Below are positions 8,952 through 17,712 of a stretch of DNA of 57,291 nt, piece by piece (within the stretch, counting starts at the first letter, position 1; the number at the start of each line of letters is the position of its first letter). This DNA is from Cyanobacteriota bacterium. GTDB taxonomy: Bacteria > Cyanobacteriota > Cyanobacteriia > Leptolyngbyales > Leptolyngbyaceae. The position numbers and the translations under genes were made by a program. Under the pieces are notes generated by a model. The model was not told the DNA's origin. It worked only from the letters and a program-made list of their open reading frames with translations, and searched no databases. The stretch is from NCBI GenBank assembly GCA_026389365.1, contig JAPLHZ010000333.1, forward strand, positions 1 to 57,291. The letters are read 5' to 3'.

Positions 8952-9611
8952 ATGGATTTGAGGAGTGGCGCGCAGATGAGTAACGAGACACAGGATTTTG
9001 TGATTTATGACGGTGATTTGGCGATCGATCGTCTGGAGACTTATTTAGCGGGTTCGACCATTGCTGTTGACACCGAAACCATGGGATTACTGCCTCAGCG
9101 CGATCGGTTGTGTTTGGTCCAGCTTTGTGATGACCAAAACCGAGTGACGGTGGTGCGAATTCTGAAGGGCCAAACCAATGCGCCCAATCTAAAAGCCTTA
9201 ATGGAGGCAACTCAGGTCACCAAGATTTTTCACTTTGCCCGCTTCGACATCACGACTCTGAAATATCACCTAGACATTGCCGTTAGCCCGATTTTTTGCA
9301 CTAAGATTGCTAGCAAACTAGCCCGAACCTACGCACCACGACACGGATTGAAAGATTTGATTAAGGAAGTGGTGGGTGTGGAACTCGACAAAACGGCTCA
9401 AAGCTCCGACTGGGGCAATGCGGCAAATTTGTCTGATGAGCAACTGCGTTACGCGGCAAACGATGTGCGCTATTTGATTGAGGCTCGCGAAAAACTGACA
9501 ATAATGCTGGAGCGAGAAGAACGCTTATCGTTGGCGAACCAATGCTTTGCGTGTTTGCCGACTTTTGCAGAATTGGACATCGCACAGTACAGCAATCTCT
9601 TTGAGCACTAA
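8952..9611 (+). CDS. Ribonuclease D family 3'-5' exonuclease
   Basis: This DnaQ-fold (DEDDy) exonuclease shows Exo I (AVDTETMGL), Exo II (FHFARFDITTLKYHL) and Exo III (YAANDVRYL) with all acidic residues and the Tyr present. It lacks the HRDC domains of E. coli RNase D and at about 220 residues matches the short cyanobacterial form. Likely action is 3' trimming of structured RNA such as tRNA precursors in the cytosol. ATG at 8952 follows AGGAG by 8 nt; a second ATG at 8976, also behind AGGAG, is possible. It is transcribed divergently from clpR. Confidence 0.88.
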   Translation: MDLRSGAQMSNETQDFVIYDGDLAIDRLETYLAGSTIAVDTETMGLLPQRDRLCLVQLCDDQNRVTVVRILKGQTNAPNLKALMEATQVTKIFHFARFDITTLKYHLDIAVSPIFCTKIASKLARTYAPRHGLKDLIKEVVGVELDKTAQSSDWGNAANLSDEQLRYAANDVRYLIEAREKLTIMLEREERLSLANQCFACLPTFAELDIAQYSNLFEH

Positions 9612-9757
9612 ACTTGGAGTACTGATTGCTAAAGCTTCAACAGACGTGCTTTTTCGCATCTAATCCTAAAATCTGGGCATTACTGGCGAAGTAACGATCG
9701 CGAATAATGCTCAATAACATCGATGGAATTCAACCCTTTGATTCGACAGCGTATGAG

Positions 9758-10030
9758 TTATGCGACTTCTAAACTAGAGCGAAACGACTGAAAGAAAGAA
9801 CGGATTGCTCTAGCAATGGGTGATTTTGAAATAATAGCCGATCGCATTTCAACAGTATCAGGAGCAGATGGAGTACCCCAAGTTGCGGCTAGAACATCGG
9901 ACCATTCAGCACCGGGGGCAATCTCTTCAAGGCTGATGAAGTCATCCATCAGGCCAGAGACTTCGATGTAAGTAGGTTCTGGGATGTAGGCAGATTCGGT
10001 GAAATTCTTGCGGAAAAGAGTGTTGAACAT
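9758..10030 (-). CDS. Hypothetical 90-residue protein
   Basis: The ATG-started ORF is acidic in the middle (DDFISLEEIAPGAEWSDV) and basic and helical at the C terminus (ARAIRSFFQSFRSSLE). No signal peptide or domain is recognised. It stands alone between the RNase D gene and a divergent secreted protein gene. Its composition looks like a real protein, but I know no family. Confidence 0.45.
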   Translation of the reverse strand: MFNTLFRKNFTESAYIPEPTYIEVSGLMDDFISLEEIAPGAEWSDVLAATWGTPSAPDTVEMRSAIISKSPIARAIRSFFQSFRSSLEVA

Positions 10031-10302
10031 AACGGCTTGGACTCCATCGACATAAGGTTAGATACGGGCGAATTCCGATCAAAGGGGGAGACTTGGCGAT
10101 CGGAATCTAATAAGGACTTACAGATACACTTAGGGTATATCTAGAAAACTTAGTGAAACTCACGGGCAAGTGAATGACTGTTTTCTTGACTTGTATCAAA
10201 AGAATAGCACATACCTGCGTGGAGATACCTACGTGTTTTCGGGATACTTTAAGAAAGATTTACACAAATTCTATAGAACTTTATATATTCTCAGGATTAA
10301 AA

Positions 10303-10662
10303 ATGATGGCTCCCTCGCAAATACTGAGACTAATGCAACGAATTCAGGTCGATAAATGGCCAATAGTATTGTTTCTATTGGCTTGTGTTTCTATCGGGAA
10401 CCCAGGAGTTCAGGCCGCTGAATTGCCTGCAATCGAGCCGGATTTGCCTGAAGAGGTGCTGCGATCGGAGATCCTACTGGATGGTCGATCGCCATTCGAT
10501 GGAAAACGGCTGACGGCGACGGAATATGCAGAGTTGCGACAGGAGATTGAACAGGCGAACGAGGTAGAGCCTCAACTCGCGTCCCAGATTCGGAGATTGG
10601 TGGGACTGATTAAATTTCGGAAGTTTATTAAACAGGTTTTACCGATCGTGCCGATTAAGTAG
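10303..10662 (+). CDS. Small secreted conserved cyanobacterial protein
   Basis: I start at the ATG at 10303 (MMAPSQILRLMQR), since the longer ORF from 10174 reads through sequence that looks non-coding. A hydrophobic segment (WPIVLFLLACVSIG) followed by a VQAAE site suggests Sec export. The mature part has the pattern EEVLRSEILLDGRSPFDGKRLTATEYAEL, which I recognise as recurring in cyanobacterial secreted proteins, and a basic C terminus (KFRKFIKQVLP). The role is unknown. The product is about 119 residues and presumably periplasmic. Confidence 0.65.
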   Translation: MMAPSQILRLMQRIQVDKWPIVLFLLACVSIGNPGVQAAELPAIEPDLPEEVLRSEILLDGRSPFDGKRLTATEYAELRQEIEQANEVEPQLASQIRRLVGLIKFRKFIKQVLPIVPIK

Positions 10663-11041
10663 TTTGCATAGGCGACAGGATTTGAAAGGGAAGAAAAATG
10701 GTGGATACGTTATCAATAATATTATTCGTTCGCGTCTTTTCATGCTAGGGAAATTACACTACTAACGATCGTACAGATTCAACAGCTCTGCGATCGCTCT
10801 TGATACAGGTGAAGCTCCCGCCTCAATCATTCAGTGAATAGAGCCGATCGTTGCCAAATTATGGCGAATTTGATGATTTTATATTTAGATTTTTTAAGGG
10901 GATTTAAGAGCGATCGATTGTAGGATAACAAATAGTGTGTAGATGTTGGGCTAATTTATCTACAATAAGAATTAATTTATTTCATTGTTTCGACAAAGAT
11001 AATCTGCATTTTTTATTGGTAGTTAGAACATAATTGTTCGC
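10663..11041. other. Intergenic region upstream of DUF262 gene
   Basis: No gene is seen here. The last 150 bases are strongly A+T rich and lead into the palindrome and start of the DUF262-HEPN pair. Several GCGATCGC-like HIP1 variants occur in the first half, and the base composition changes sharply around 10860. Confidence 0.5.
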
Positions 11042-11062
11042 TATAATTATGGTGTAATTATA
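11042..11062. promoter_or_regulatory. Perfect palindrome before DUF262-HEPN pair
   Basis: The sequence tataatta-tggtg-taattata has 8-bp arms around a 5-nt centre and lies 24 nt before the DUF262 ATG. It overlaps a TATAAT-like -10 hexamer, so a repressor bound here would block transcription. Autoregulation by one of the two products is an inference. Confidence 0.5.
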
Positions 11063-11085
11063 AGAAGTGTACATGGAAGCTCAGA

Positions 11086-12312
11086 ATGACAAATCTAACA
11101 GATGTAGAAATTCAAGAAGATACTGCAACACTTCCAGCGCAGTCTGACGAGACTGAGTCAATCAAGTGGTTTGATAATGATCCTCAGGTTGAAGAACTAT
11201 ACTCAATTAATGAATATGAGATAACAACTTCGGCTAATGATTTTAATATCAAGACGCTGTATGACTTTATAAAGTCTGGAGCTATAAATATTCCAGGGTT
11301 TCAACGAAATTATGTTTGGGATATAAAAAGAGCGTCGAAACTCATTGAATCAATAATTATTGGTTTACCGATTCCGCAAATTTTTCTTTACCAAGAGTCG
11401 AGAAACAAGTTTTTAGTGATAGATGGACAACAGCGTTTAATGTCTCTCTATTATTTTATTGAGCAACGCTTTCCAAAAGATGGGAAGAGAGCAGTTCTAA
11501 GACAGATTTTCGAGGAGCATGGGAAGATTCCGGATGTTATTCTGGGAGATGATAATTATTTTACAAAATTTAATCTGCAACTTCCTTCCACTTTGCCAAA
11601 CCAGCCTAACAAGCTAAATAAAATTAATTATGCAACTTTGGACGAATATAAAATTTCATTTGATTTACGTGCTATTAGAAATATTATCATAAAGCAGAAT
11701 TTCCCAGAAGAGGATGATTCATGCATCTATGAAATTTTTAATCGTTTAAACTCTGGAGGTATCAATCTGAAACCTCAAGAAATCAGAACGAGTTTGTATT
11801 ATTCAAATTTTTACAATATGTTGTATCGGCTGAATAGTCTTCCAGACTGGCGGAGAATAATCGGTGTCGAAGAGCCAGATTTAAATATGAAAGATATTGA
11901 AACTCTATTGAGAGGATTTGCAATGTTAATTGAACGTGAACAATATCAGTCATCTATGGTCAAGTTTCTTAATAGTTTTTCCAAAAACTGTAAGAAATTG
12001 AACGATGAGCAGATACATTATCTTGAAAAACTTTTTCATTCTTTTCTAGAATCTTGCTCAATCTTGCCAGATAAAGCATTTTATCGGAAGACAACAAACA
12101 AATTTAATATATCTATCTTTGAAGCAGTTTTTGTCGCTCAATGTGCAAGTTCTTTTGAAGCCCGTGGACTTGTCGAACGAAAGATTGATCCTGGAAAACT
12201 TGAAGAGCTGAAAAGTGATTTGGAGTTTGTTGAAGCAATTCAATCTCAAACTACTAGCAAACAAAATGTTAGTAAGAGATTGGAAAAAGCTACGAGTATT
12301 CTATTTAGTTAA
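11086..12312 (+). CDS. DUF262 protein (GmrSD N-domain/ParB-like), intact
   Basis: This 408-residue protein has the full DUF262 core: FNIKTLYDFIKSGAINIPGFQRNYVWD near residue 53, FLVIDGQQRLMSLYYF near residue 107, and FNRLNSGGINLKPQEIR near residue 217. DUF262 is a ParB/sulfiredoxin-like fold that binds or hydrolyses nucleotides and forms the GmrS half of GmrSD type IV restriction systems. The HNH GmrD domain (DUF1524) is absent; a helical C-terminal half takes its place. It is followed after 12 nt by a HEPN gene, so a two-subunit defence or toxin-antitoxin module is likely. A+T content is clearly above that of the neighbouring core genes, a sign of transfer. Confidence 0.82.
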   Translation: MTNLTDVEIQEDTATLPAQSDETESIKWFDNDPQVEELYSINEYEITTSANDFNIKTLYDFIKSGAINIPGFQRNYVWDIKRASKLIESIIIGLPIPQIFLYQESRNKFLVIDGQQRLMSLYYFIEQRFPKDGKRAVLRQIFEEHGKIPDVILGDDNYFTKFNLQLPSTLPNQPNKLNKINYATLDEYKISFDLRAIRNIIIKQNFPEEDDSCIYEIFNRLNSGGINLKPQEIRTSLYYSNFYNMLYRLNSLPDWRRIIGVEEPDLNMKDIETLLRGFAMLIEREQYQSSMVKFLNSFSKNCKKLNDEQIHYLEKLFHSFLESCSILPDKAFYRKTTNKFNISIFEAVFVAQCASSFEARGLVERKIDPGKLEELKSDLEFVEAIQSQTTSKQNVSKRLEKATSILFS

Positions 12313-12324
12313 TTGTAATCTGCT

Positions 12325-12852
12325 ATGACAAGTGAAAGTATTGTTGACCGGATCTATCGAGATAATTTAGATATTCTAATATTTTTGGAGGAAAAAAATG
12401 AGCCATCTTTTGTGATTCAATTTAATACACTTTTCACTAAAACTTTATTACTTTCAGCGGCCAGCTATTTTGAATATGAGATTTGTAGAATGGTTAGAGC
12501 ATTCATTAAGCATAAAGCTCAGAATGATGAATGTATCATTGCAATAGTTAACCAGAAGGCAATTGATAGGCAGTATCATACATATTTTGACTGGACTGGA
12601 AGGAATGCAAATAAGTTTTTTTCTTTATTTGGACCCACCTTTAAGGCGGACCGAGTGCAAGACATAAAGAATAATCCTGATTTAGAACTTGCAATCAAGT
12701 CATTTCTAGAATTAGGAGATGAGCGTAATAAGTTAGTACATCAAAACTTTGCAGATTGCACTATACAAAAAACGGCGAAGGAAGTATATGACCTTTATCA
12801 ACAAGCAGCAAAATTCATAGATTTTTTAGATAGTCAATTAAGTAGTTTATAG
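12325..12852 (+). CDS. HEPN-domain protein, DUF262 partner
   Basis: This 175-residue helical protein contains E-R-N-K-L-V-H-Q near residue 135, matching the R-x4-H active-site motif of HEPN RNases. The N-terminal part (LLLSAASYFEYEICRMVRAF) resembles RiboL-PSP-HEPN/MAE_28990-type proteins. It starts with ATG 12 nt after the DUF262 stop and is surely co-transcribed with it. The arrangement mirrors the damaged pair at 1.2-2.6 kb, but the two HEPN proteins differ much in sequence, so they are separate acquisitions rather than a recent duplication. Target RNA and trigger are unknown. Confidence 0.65.
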   Translation: MTSESIVDRIYRDNLDILIFLEEKNEPSFVIQFNTLFTKTLLLSAASYFEYEICRMVRAFIKHKAQNDECIIAIVNQKAIDRQYHTYFDWTGRNANKFFSLFGPTFKADRVQDIKNNPDLELAIKSFLELGDERNKLVHQNFADCTIQKTAKEVYDLYQQAAKFIDFLDSQLSSL

Positions 12853-12948
12853 TTCTAAACTTACTCCTTTAAATTTAGATAACGTATTGACGCGGCAATA
12901 GGGAATATAGACCGATCGGACCCATCACCATATCGATCGGACCCAATC

Positions 12949-12987
12949 CATTCACGCCTACTATTCCGATAAACCCGATCGCCGCAA
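12949..12987. repeat. Short repeat flanking DUF4058 pair, left copy
   Basis: The core ctattccgataaacccgat plus cgccgcaa matches the right copy at 14797-14834 with one mismatch in 27 nt, and the preceding ccattc also matches. The two copies bracket the two DUF4058 genes in the same orientation. Confidence 0.6.
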
Positions 12988-13108
12988 TTGCCTCAAACCA
13001 TCCAAAAGCATCTCCAACACAAACTCAATCCCATCATATTCACTAAAATCCATTTCCCCAACTCGTGCGATCTACAATAAAAATAGAAGACCCTCCAGAG
13101 GAACTCCC

Positions 13109-13888
13109 ATGCGATCGCCCTTCCCAGGAATGGACCCCTACCTCGAAGACCCCATTTTTTGGTCTTCGTTTCATAACCGATTTTTAGTAGCGATCGCCGA
13201 TGCCATTGCCCCTCTTCTTCAGCCAAAATACTATGTTGAAATTGAAGCTAGAACTTACATTGATAACGGGGAAGATGAGGTCTTAATCGGGATTCCGGAT
13301 ACCGTCGTCCTCGCACGCACGCAGCCAAATCACTCCCCCATCTCGCAATCATCCAGCTCAACCGCCGTCCAAACCAAACCTCAAAAGGTGGAAATTCCAA
13401 TAGATCTCGAACGAAAAGAGCGTTATCTTCAAGTCCGCGAAATCGGAACCGATGCCGTAATCACCGCGATCGAACTCCTCTCTCCAACCAACAAAAGGAC
13501 GGGCGAAGGTCGAGACATTTATAAAGAAAAACGCCGTAGCATCTTATCCAGTCGCTCTCATCTCGTCGAACTTGATTTTCTACGTTCCGGAAATCCCATG
13601 ACCATGCGAGGAGTCACTGGAAGAATGGACTACCGAATCCTAGTCAGCCGAGCCAATCATCGTCCAACTGCTGATTTGTATGGATTTACCCTAAGAGATC
13701 AAATTCCGACCTTCAGCCTACCCCTACAAGACGCTGACGAATCATTAACAGTTGATCTCCAGACTATCTTTAATGGGGTCTACGATCGCAGTAGTTATCG
13801 ATCGCGCCTAAATTACCAGAATCCCGTCCCGCCTCCAGCCCTCCCCGATCCCGATCGCCTTTGGGTTCAAGAATTATTAAAGTCCTAA
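13109..13888 (+). CDS. DUF4058 family protein
   Basis: The start MRSPFPGMDPYLEDPIFW is the DUF4058 hallmark. The middle shows RYLQVREIGTDAVITAIELLSPTNKR, LVELDFLRSG and DYRILVSRANHRPTADLY, all typical. The family fold has been linked to PD-(D/E)XK-like nucleases, but the function is not established. At 259 residues it is full length. The ATG start agrees with family members. It converges with a second DUF4058 gene 24 nt downstream; the two share the same motif order, so they are paralogues. Confidence 0.85.
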   Translation: MRSPFPGMDPYLEDPIFWSSFHNRFLVAIADAIAPLLQPKYYVEIEARTYIDNGEDEVLIGIPDTVVLARTQPNHSPISQSSSSTAVQTKPQKVEIPIDLERKERYLQVREIGTDAVITAIELLSPTNKRTGEGRDIYKEKRRSILSSRSHLVELDFLRSGNPMTMRGVTGRMDYRILVSRANHRPTADLYGFTLRDQIPTFSLPLQDADESLTVDLQTIFNGVYDRSSYRSRLNYQNPVPPPALPDPDRLWVQELLKS

Positions 13889-13912
13889 AAATTTGATGGT
13901 CAAAGACCGGCC

Positions 13913-14683
13913 CTAGGTCATCGCCCCTAATAACCAATCGCGATCGATGCCTTCAGCCATGGGAATACATCGGTTGATAGCTTCGGGGGAATAATCGATC
14001 GAAAGGTCGAGTCTAGCGCGATCGTACATTTCATTCAGGAGGCGTTGGAGATCGACAATCGGTTCGATATCTCGCGTTTTCAATGGAATGGGAAATGCTG
14101 GAATAGGTTCGGGAAGATTGAACGCAAAAAGGTCAGCGTTGGGACGGAGGGCGCTGCGACTGACTAAAATTCGATAGTGACTGGCTGTTTCTCCTGCCAT
14201 CGGCATTAGTGTTCCCGATCGCAACAAATCGATCTCGACTAAATTCGTCATGGAACTCAAGATTTTAGTTCGCTTAGCTTCATACAACGATCGCCCTTTC
14301 GACGATCGTTTATTCGCGGGCGATAAAACCTCGATCACTGTCACTAGTTCACGAGTCGCAATTTCTCGAATTTCTAAGTATCGTTCTTTAACTTCCCAAG
14401 GCATGGGCAACTGCACCTGTTGCGGTTTCACCAGCGTGGCAGTTGCTATGGAAAATGAAGCTATCGTGTCACGATCGGTTTTGACTCCAATGTCGGCAAT
14501 GCCCACCAAACTTTGGGGATCATCGACACTCATGTAAACCCGTTGTGCAATCGCGACGCGGTATTTTGAAGCGATCGTCCCTGCAATCTCATCGGCAATG
14601 CTAATGATTAACCGATTGTGAACCTGATGCCAAAGCTCAGGATGCTCCAAATAGAGATTCATGCCAGGGAAGGGATTTTGCAT
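13913..14683 (-). CDS. DUF4058 family protein (second copy)
   Basis: The start MQNPFPGMNLYLEHPELWHQVHNRL and the later RYLEIREIATRELVTVIEVLSPANKR, LVEIDLLRSG and HYRILVSRSALRPNADLF match DUF4058 along the entire length of 256 residues. It points toward the first DUF4058 gene and shares its length and motif order. Sequence identity between the two is moderate, which argues for an old inverted duplication or independent arrival. Function is unknown. Confidence 0.85.
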   Translation of the reverse strand: MQNPFPGMNLYLEHPELWHQVHNRLIISIADEIAGTIASKYRVAIAQRVYMSVDDPQSLVGIADIGVKTDRDTIASFSIATATLVKPQQVQLPMPWEVKERYLEIREIATRELVTVIEVLSPANKRSSKGRSLYEAKRTKILSSMTNLVEIDLLRSGTLMPMAGETASHYRILVSRSALRPNADLFAFNLPEPIPAFPIPLKTRDIEPIVDLQRLLNEMYDRARLDLSIDYSPEAINRCIPMAEGIDRDWLLGAMT

Positions 14684-15091
14684 GAGTACGAGTTGGGAAA
14701 CGGGTTATACCATTTTAGCAAAGCTCAGGAGGTTGGCGATCGATTGGGGCGGGAATTGGAGAATTGTGTTGACCTATGGTCGATCGCCCCTCCAACCATT
14801 CCCCCCACTATTCCGATAGACCCGATCGCCGCAACCGATCGAGTCAATTTGAATACAAAATGGACTAGCAAAAATATTCTAATCACGAGACTTTGGGTCA
14901 ATCAACCAATCAAACTTGAGATCAAACGAATTGACGATCGGACCTTCCGTATAGACTATCAAAAAATAGTTGACGAAAAGCCTGAAAACAAAAAAATCAC
15001 ACCATTCGCCAATTCTGGAGCCTACATTTTTGAACATAGAAATGGATGCTGGCACCTCATACAAGATTTACAAATCATTCCAAACTCTTAG
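14618..15091 (+). CDS. Uncertain hypothetical ORF, partly antisense to DUF4058
   Basis: The ORF opens with GTG inside the 5' end of the opposing DUF4058 gene, so its first part is probably spurious. The part from about 14770 on (NLNTKWTSKNILITRLWVN, then FRIDYQKIVDEKPENKKI, ending HLIQDLQIIPN) reads like a genuine beta-rich domain. No family is recognised. It may be the tail of a decayed gene whose front was removed, since the right-hand copy of the DUF4058-flanking repeat falls inside it. Confidence 0.35.
   Translation: MNLMPKLRMLQIEIHAREGILHEYELGNGLYHFSKAQEVGDRLGRELENCVDLWSIAPPTIPPTIPIDPIAATDRVNLNTKWTSKNILITRLWVNQPIKLEIKRIDDRTFRIDYQKIVDEKPENKKITPFANSGAYIFEHRNGCWHLIQDLQIIPNS
14797..14834. 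repeat. Short repeat flanking DUF4058 pair, right copy
   Basis: This is the second copy of the repeat at 12949-12987 (ccattc, then ctattccgatagacccgat and cgccgcaa). It may mark the ends of a transferred or duplicated block containing the two DUF4058 genes. Confidence 0.6.
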
Positions 15092-15227
15092 AATCCCAAA
15101 TCTTGATCAACTATCCGATTGTCCTCAACTGCATCAAATACTTCATCACATCCGCCATCGCATTCGTATTTGCCATCATCGTCTCAGAAAAGGGATCCAT
15201 GATGAAACCGTGATTGAGGGGCTTGAC

Positions 15228-15277
15228 ATATTCAACTAATTGATCATGATGTAGTCTATAGTCAATTAGTTGAATAT
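15228..15277. promoter_or_regulatory. 16-bp inverted repeat before carotenoid oxygenase gene
   Basis: Perfect arms atattcaactaattga and tcaattagttgaatat are separated by 18 nt and end 39 nt before the ATG. The half-site ttagttgaata resembles tttgttgacta in the inverted repeat in front of the nearby PadR gene, though the arms point the opposite way. A regulator site is likely; PadR as the binder is an inference. Confidence 0.55.
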
Positions 15278-15316
15278 TGGCTAGGTTTGAGTACCTATTT
15301 ACTTGCGGAGACTCCT

Positions 15317-16747
15317 ATGACTGCTACTATGCCTACCAACCGTGCCGCCTGGGCTAAATCGATCGCCAAACCTGCACAAGAATTTCCGTTAACTCCCCTC
15401 AAGCTGCGCTCTGGAGCGATTCCAGAAGGTTTACAAGGTAAACTCTATCGAAATGGGCCAGCTCGGCTAGAACGCGGTGGAATGTCTGTTGGTCATTGGT
15501 TTGATGGGGATGGTGCCATTTTGTCTGTTGATTTTGCTGATGGAAAAGCTCATGCCATTTATCGCTATGTTCAGACCAGTGGCTATAGGGAAGAAAGTAA
15601 GGACGATCGGTTCATTTTCGGCGGGTATGGAATGGTTTCTCCCCGTGCTTGGTGGCGACGATTTGGGAAATCATCCAAAAATGTTGCAAATACATCTGTA
15701 ATTGCTTTTCCCGATCGACTTTTAGCCCTTTGGGAAGGAGGTTTACCCCATGCGTTGGATTTGGAAACCCTGGAAACCAAAGGATTAGAGAATTTGGATG
15801 GATTAGAATCATCTCTACCCTATTCTGCTCATCCAAAACGTGATGCTCAAACAGGCAACATTTATAATTTTGGATTAACCTATGGAAAAAATGCGACATT
15901 ACATCTCTATTGCAACGATCGCCAAGGTCAACTTCTAAAAAAGAATCAGATAGAACTTTCTGGACTACCGATGATTCATGATTTTGTCATGGCGGGCGAC
16001 TACCTTGTTTTCTGTGTTCCGCCCGTCCGACTTAATCCGTTCCCCATGTTGCTCCAGTTCAAGAGTTACAGCGATTCACTACAATGGCAACCCAAAGAAG
16101 GAACCGAAATTCTAGTCTTCGATCGGCATACTTTAGAATTAGTTAGCCGCACTCAGACAGAAGCGTGGTTTCAGTGGCATTTTGGCAATGGTCATACCGA
16201 TCGGGATGGCAATGTTGTTTTCAATTTCATCCGTTATTCAGATTTCAGTACCAATCAATTTCTCAAAGAAGTTGCATCAGGTAAAGTTAAAACTCATGCT
16301 CCAGGATACTTTAGCCAAATACGACTCAATCCAAAAACTGGAACAATTTTGGAATCAATTCAGTTGTTTGATCAGATTGTTGAATTTCCTACTGTATCAA
16401 CCTTACAAATAGGCCAAATATCTCGCTATACCTATCTTTCTATGCAGCACCCGAATACTAATCCTGATTTATTCGGAGCGATCGTTCGCTATGATCACCA
16501 AACTCAAACCGCAACTATTGCGGATCTTGGTCCCAATTGTTATGGCAGCGAGCCTATCTTTGTTTCTGATCTAGATAATGCTGATCTCGGTTGGGTTCTA
16601 ACCGTGGTGTATGACTGCGATCGTAACTGTTCAGAAGTCTGGATTTTTAATAGCGAACATCTAGATCAAGAACCGATCGCTCGATTAGAATTACCCGATG
16701 TTATTCCAATGGGATTTCATGGAACTTGGCAATCTTTGACTACATAG
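15317..16747 (+). CDS. Carotenoid oxygenase (apocarotenoid-15,15'-oxygenase-like)
   Basis: This RPE65/CCD-family non-haem iron enzyme cleaves a carotenoid or apocarotenoid double bond with O2. The N-terminal signature GKLYRNGPARLERGG and GHWFDGDGAI is clear. The four iron-binding histidines can be placed in YSAHPKRDAQTG, MIHDFVM, QWHFGNGHTD and MGFHGTW. The 476-residue length fits cyanobacterial ACO/Diox1. I start at ATG 15317, 7 nt after CGGAG, instead of the TTG 10 codons upstream. The downstream PadR gene on the same strand may control it, as both have long inverted repeats upstream. Confidence 0.88.
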   Translation: MTATMPTNRAAWAKSIAKPAQEFPLTPLKLRSGAIPEGLQGKLYRNGPARLERGGMSVGHWFDGDGAILSVDFADGKAHAIYRYVQTSGYREESKDDRFIFGGYGMVSPRAWWRRFGKSSKNVANTSVIAFPDRLLALWEGGLPHALDLETLETKGLENLDGLESSLPYSAHPKRDAQTGNIYNFGLTYGKNATLHLYCNDRQGQLLKKNQIELSGLPMIHDFVMAGDYLVFCVPPVRLNPFPMLLQFKSYSDSLQWQPKEGTEILVFDRHTLELVSRTQTEAWFQWHFGNGHTDRDGNVVFNFIRYSDFSTNQFLKEVASGKVKTHAPGYFSQIRLNPKTGTILESIQLFDQIVEFPTVSTLQIGQISRYTYLSMQHPNTNPDLFGAIVRYDHQTQTATIADLGPNCYGSEPIFVSDLDNADLGWVLTVVYDCDRNCSEVWIFNSEHLDQEPIARLELPDVIPMGFHGTWQSLTT

Positions 16748-16813
16748 GTTGATAGAAATTGGGATCAGGTGAAGCAGAGGAACATTAAAAAATCAATAAG
16801 AACGATATAATTT

Positions 16814-16851
16814 ATTTGTTGACTACCGTTATTACCATTTAGTCAACAAAT
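16814..16851. promoter_or_regulatory. 11-bp inverted repeat before padR-like gene
   Basis: Perfect arms atttgttgact and agtcaacaaat are separated by 16 nt and end 36 nt before the PadR ATG. Position and symmetry suit autoregulation. The half-site is similar to the one in the 15228-15277 repeat. Confidence 0.55.
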
Positions 16852-16887
16852 AGATGTTATCAATCTGATCACAGGAACGACTTTACG

Positions 16888-17415
16888 ATGGCTCTGGCTC
16901 ATGCAATTTTGGCGACAATGATAGATTGTCCCTGTAGTGGATATGATTTACGTAAACGGTTTGAACGTTCCGTTGGCTTTTTTTGGCAGGCGAGTTTTCA
17001 GCAGATTTATCGGGAATTAGGAAAATTAGAAGAACAAGAATTAGTACAAAGCAAGGCGATCGTTCAGCAAGGTCGCCCCGATAAGAAGCTATTTTCAGTG
17101 ACCATGGCGGGGAAGACATTTCTACAAGATTGGATTAGTCAACCTTGTGAGATGGCTCCATTACGGGATGATTTGCTCGTAAAAATGTTTACGGGATCTG
17201 TGGTTTCAAGAGAAGTAATTTTAATAGAATTAAAGCAACATCGATCGTTACATCAAGAACGCTTAGCCGTCTATCAACAAATTGAAAAGAATGCATTTGC
17301 TAATCCTAAAACATTATCAGATAAAGATTTATTTCCCTATCTAACCCTTCGCAATGGTATTCAGTTTGAACTAAGTTGGTTAGCTTGGTGTAAGGAAGCG
17401 ATCGCTATGCTTTAA
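16888..17415 (+). CDS. PadR-family transcriptional regulator
   Basis: The N-terminal winged helix shows the PadR pattern PCSGYDLRKRFERSVGFFWQASFQQIYRELGKLEEQELV, followed by a C-terminal helical dimerisation domain of the subfamily-2 type (175 residues). PadR proteins usually repress neighbouring genes in response to small hydrophobic ligands. It lies 140 nt after the carotenoid oxygenase gene in the same direction with its own inverted repeat upstream. The neighbourhood suggests an apocarotenoid or related ligand, which is only an inference. Confidence 0.88.
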   Translation: MALAHAILATMIDCPCSGYDLRKRFERSVGFFWQASFQQIYRELGKLEEQELVQSKAIVQQGRPDKKLFSVTMAGKTFLQDWISQPCEMAPLRDDLLVKMFTGSVVSREVILIELKQHRSLHQERLAVYQQIEKNAFANPKTLSDKDLFPYLTLRNGIQFELSWLAWCKEAIAML

Positions 17416-17712
17416 TTCTGCTTTCATAGTTTCTCCTTTTCAAGGGAGATTGAGGGGAATCGTTCCTATCTAAAAACTGATCCGACCTCCGTAAGTAATT
17501 CTGCCTCTCGATCGATAAATCATGAGCGATCGGGCGTAAATTAAGAAGGGTTTGAGGGGCGATCGGATATACGTCTAATCACATTCTTCATCGAATATAC
17601 TGCTAATCACATTCTTCAATTAGTCTCATAGTGATCTCGTCCCTTTGACAAAATCGCAAGGACATCAGATAACAGAGGAGAGTCGCTGCCCAATCTCATC
17701 GTCGAAACCCCT

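Noticed and set aside
12993-13226. 77-codon minus ORF over the DUF4058 start
   Set aside because: It is antisense to a clear DUF4058 gene and has no family features.
15112-15239. Minus-strand frame reading MDPFSETMMANTNAMADVMKYLMQLRTIG
   Set aside because: Only about 30 codons from the first ATG, no ribosome binding site, and the longer open frame runs through the inverted repeat before the oxygenase gene. Possibly a remnant, not called.
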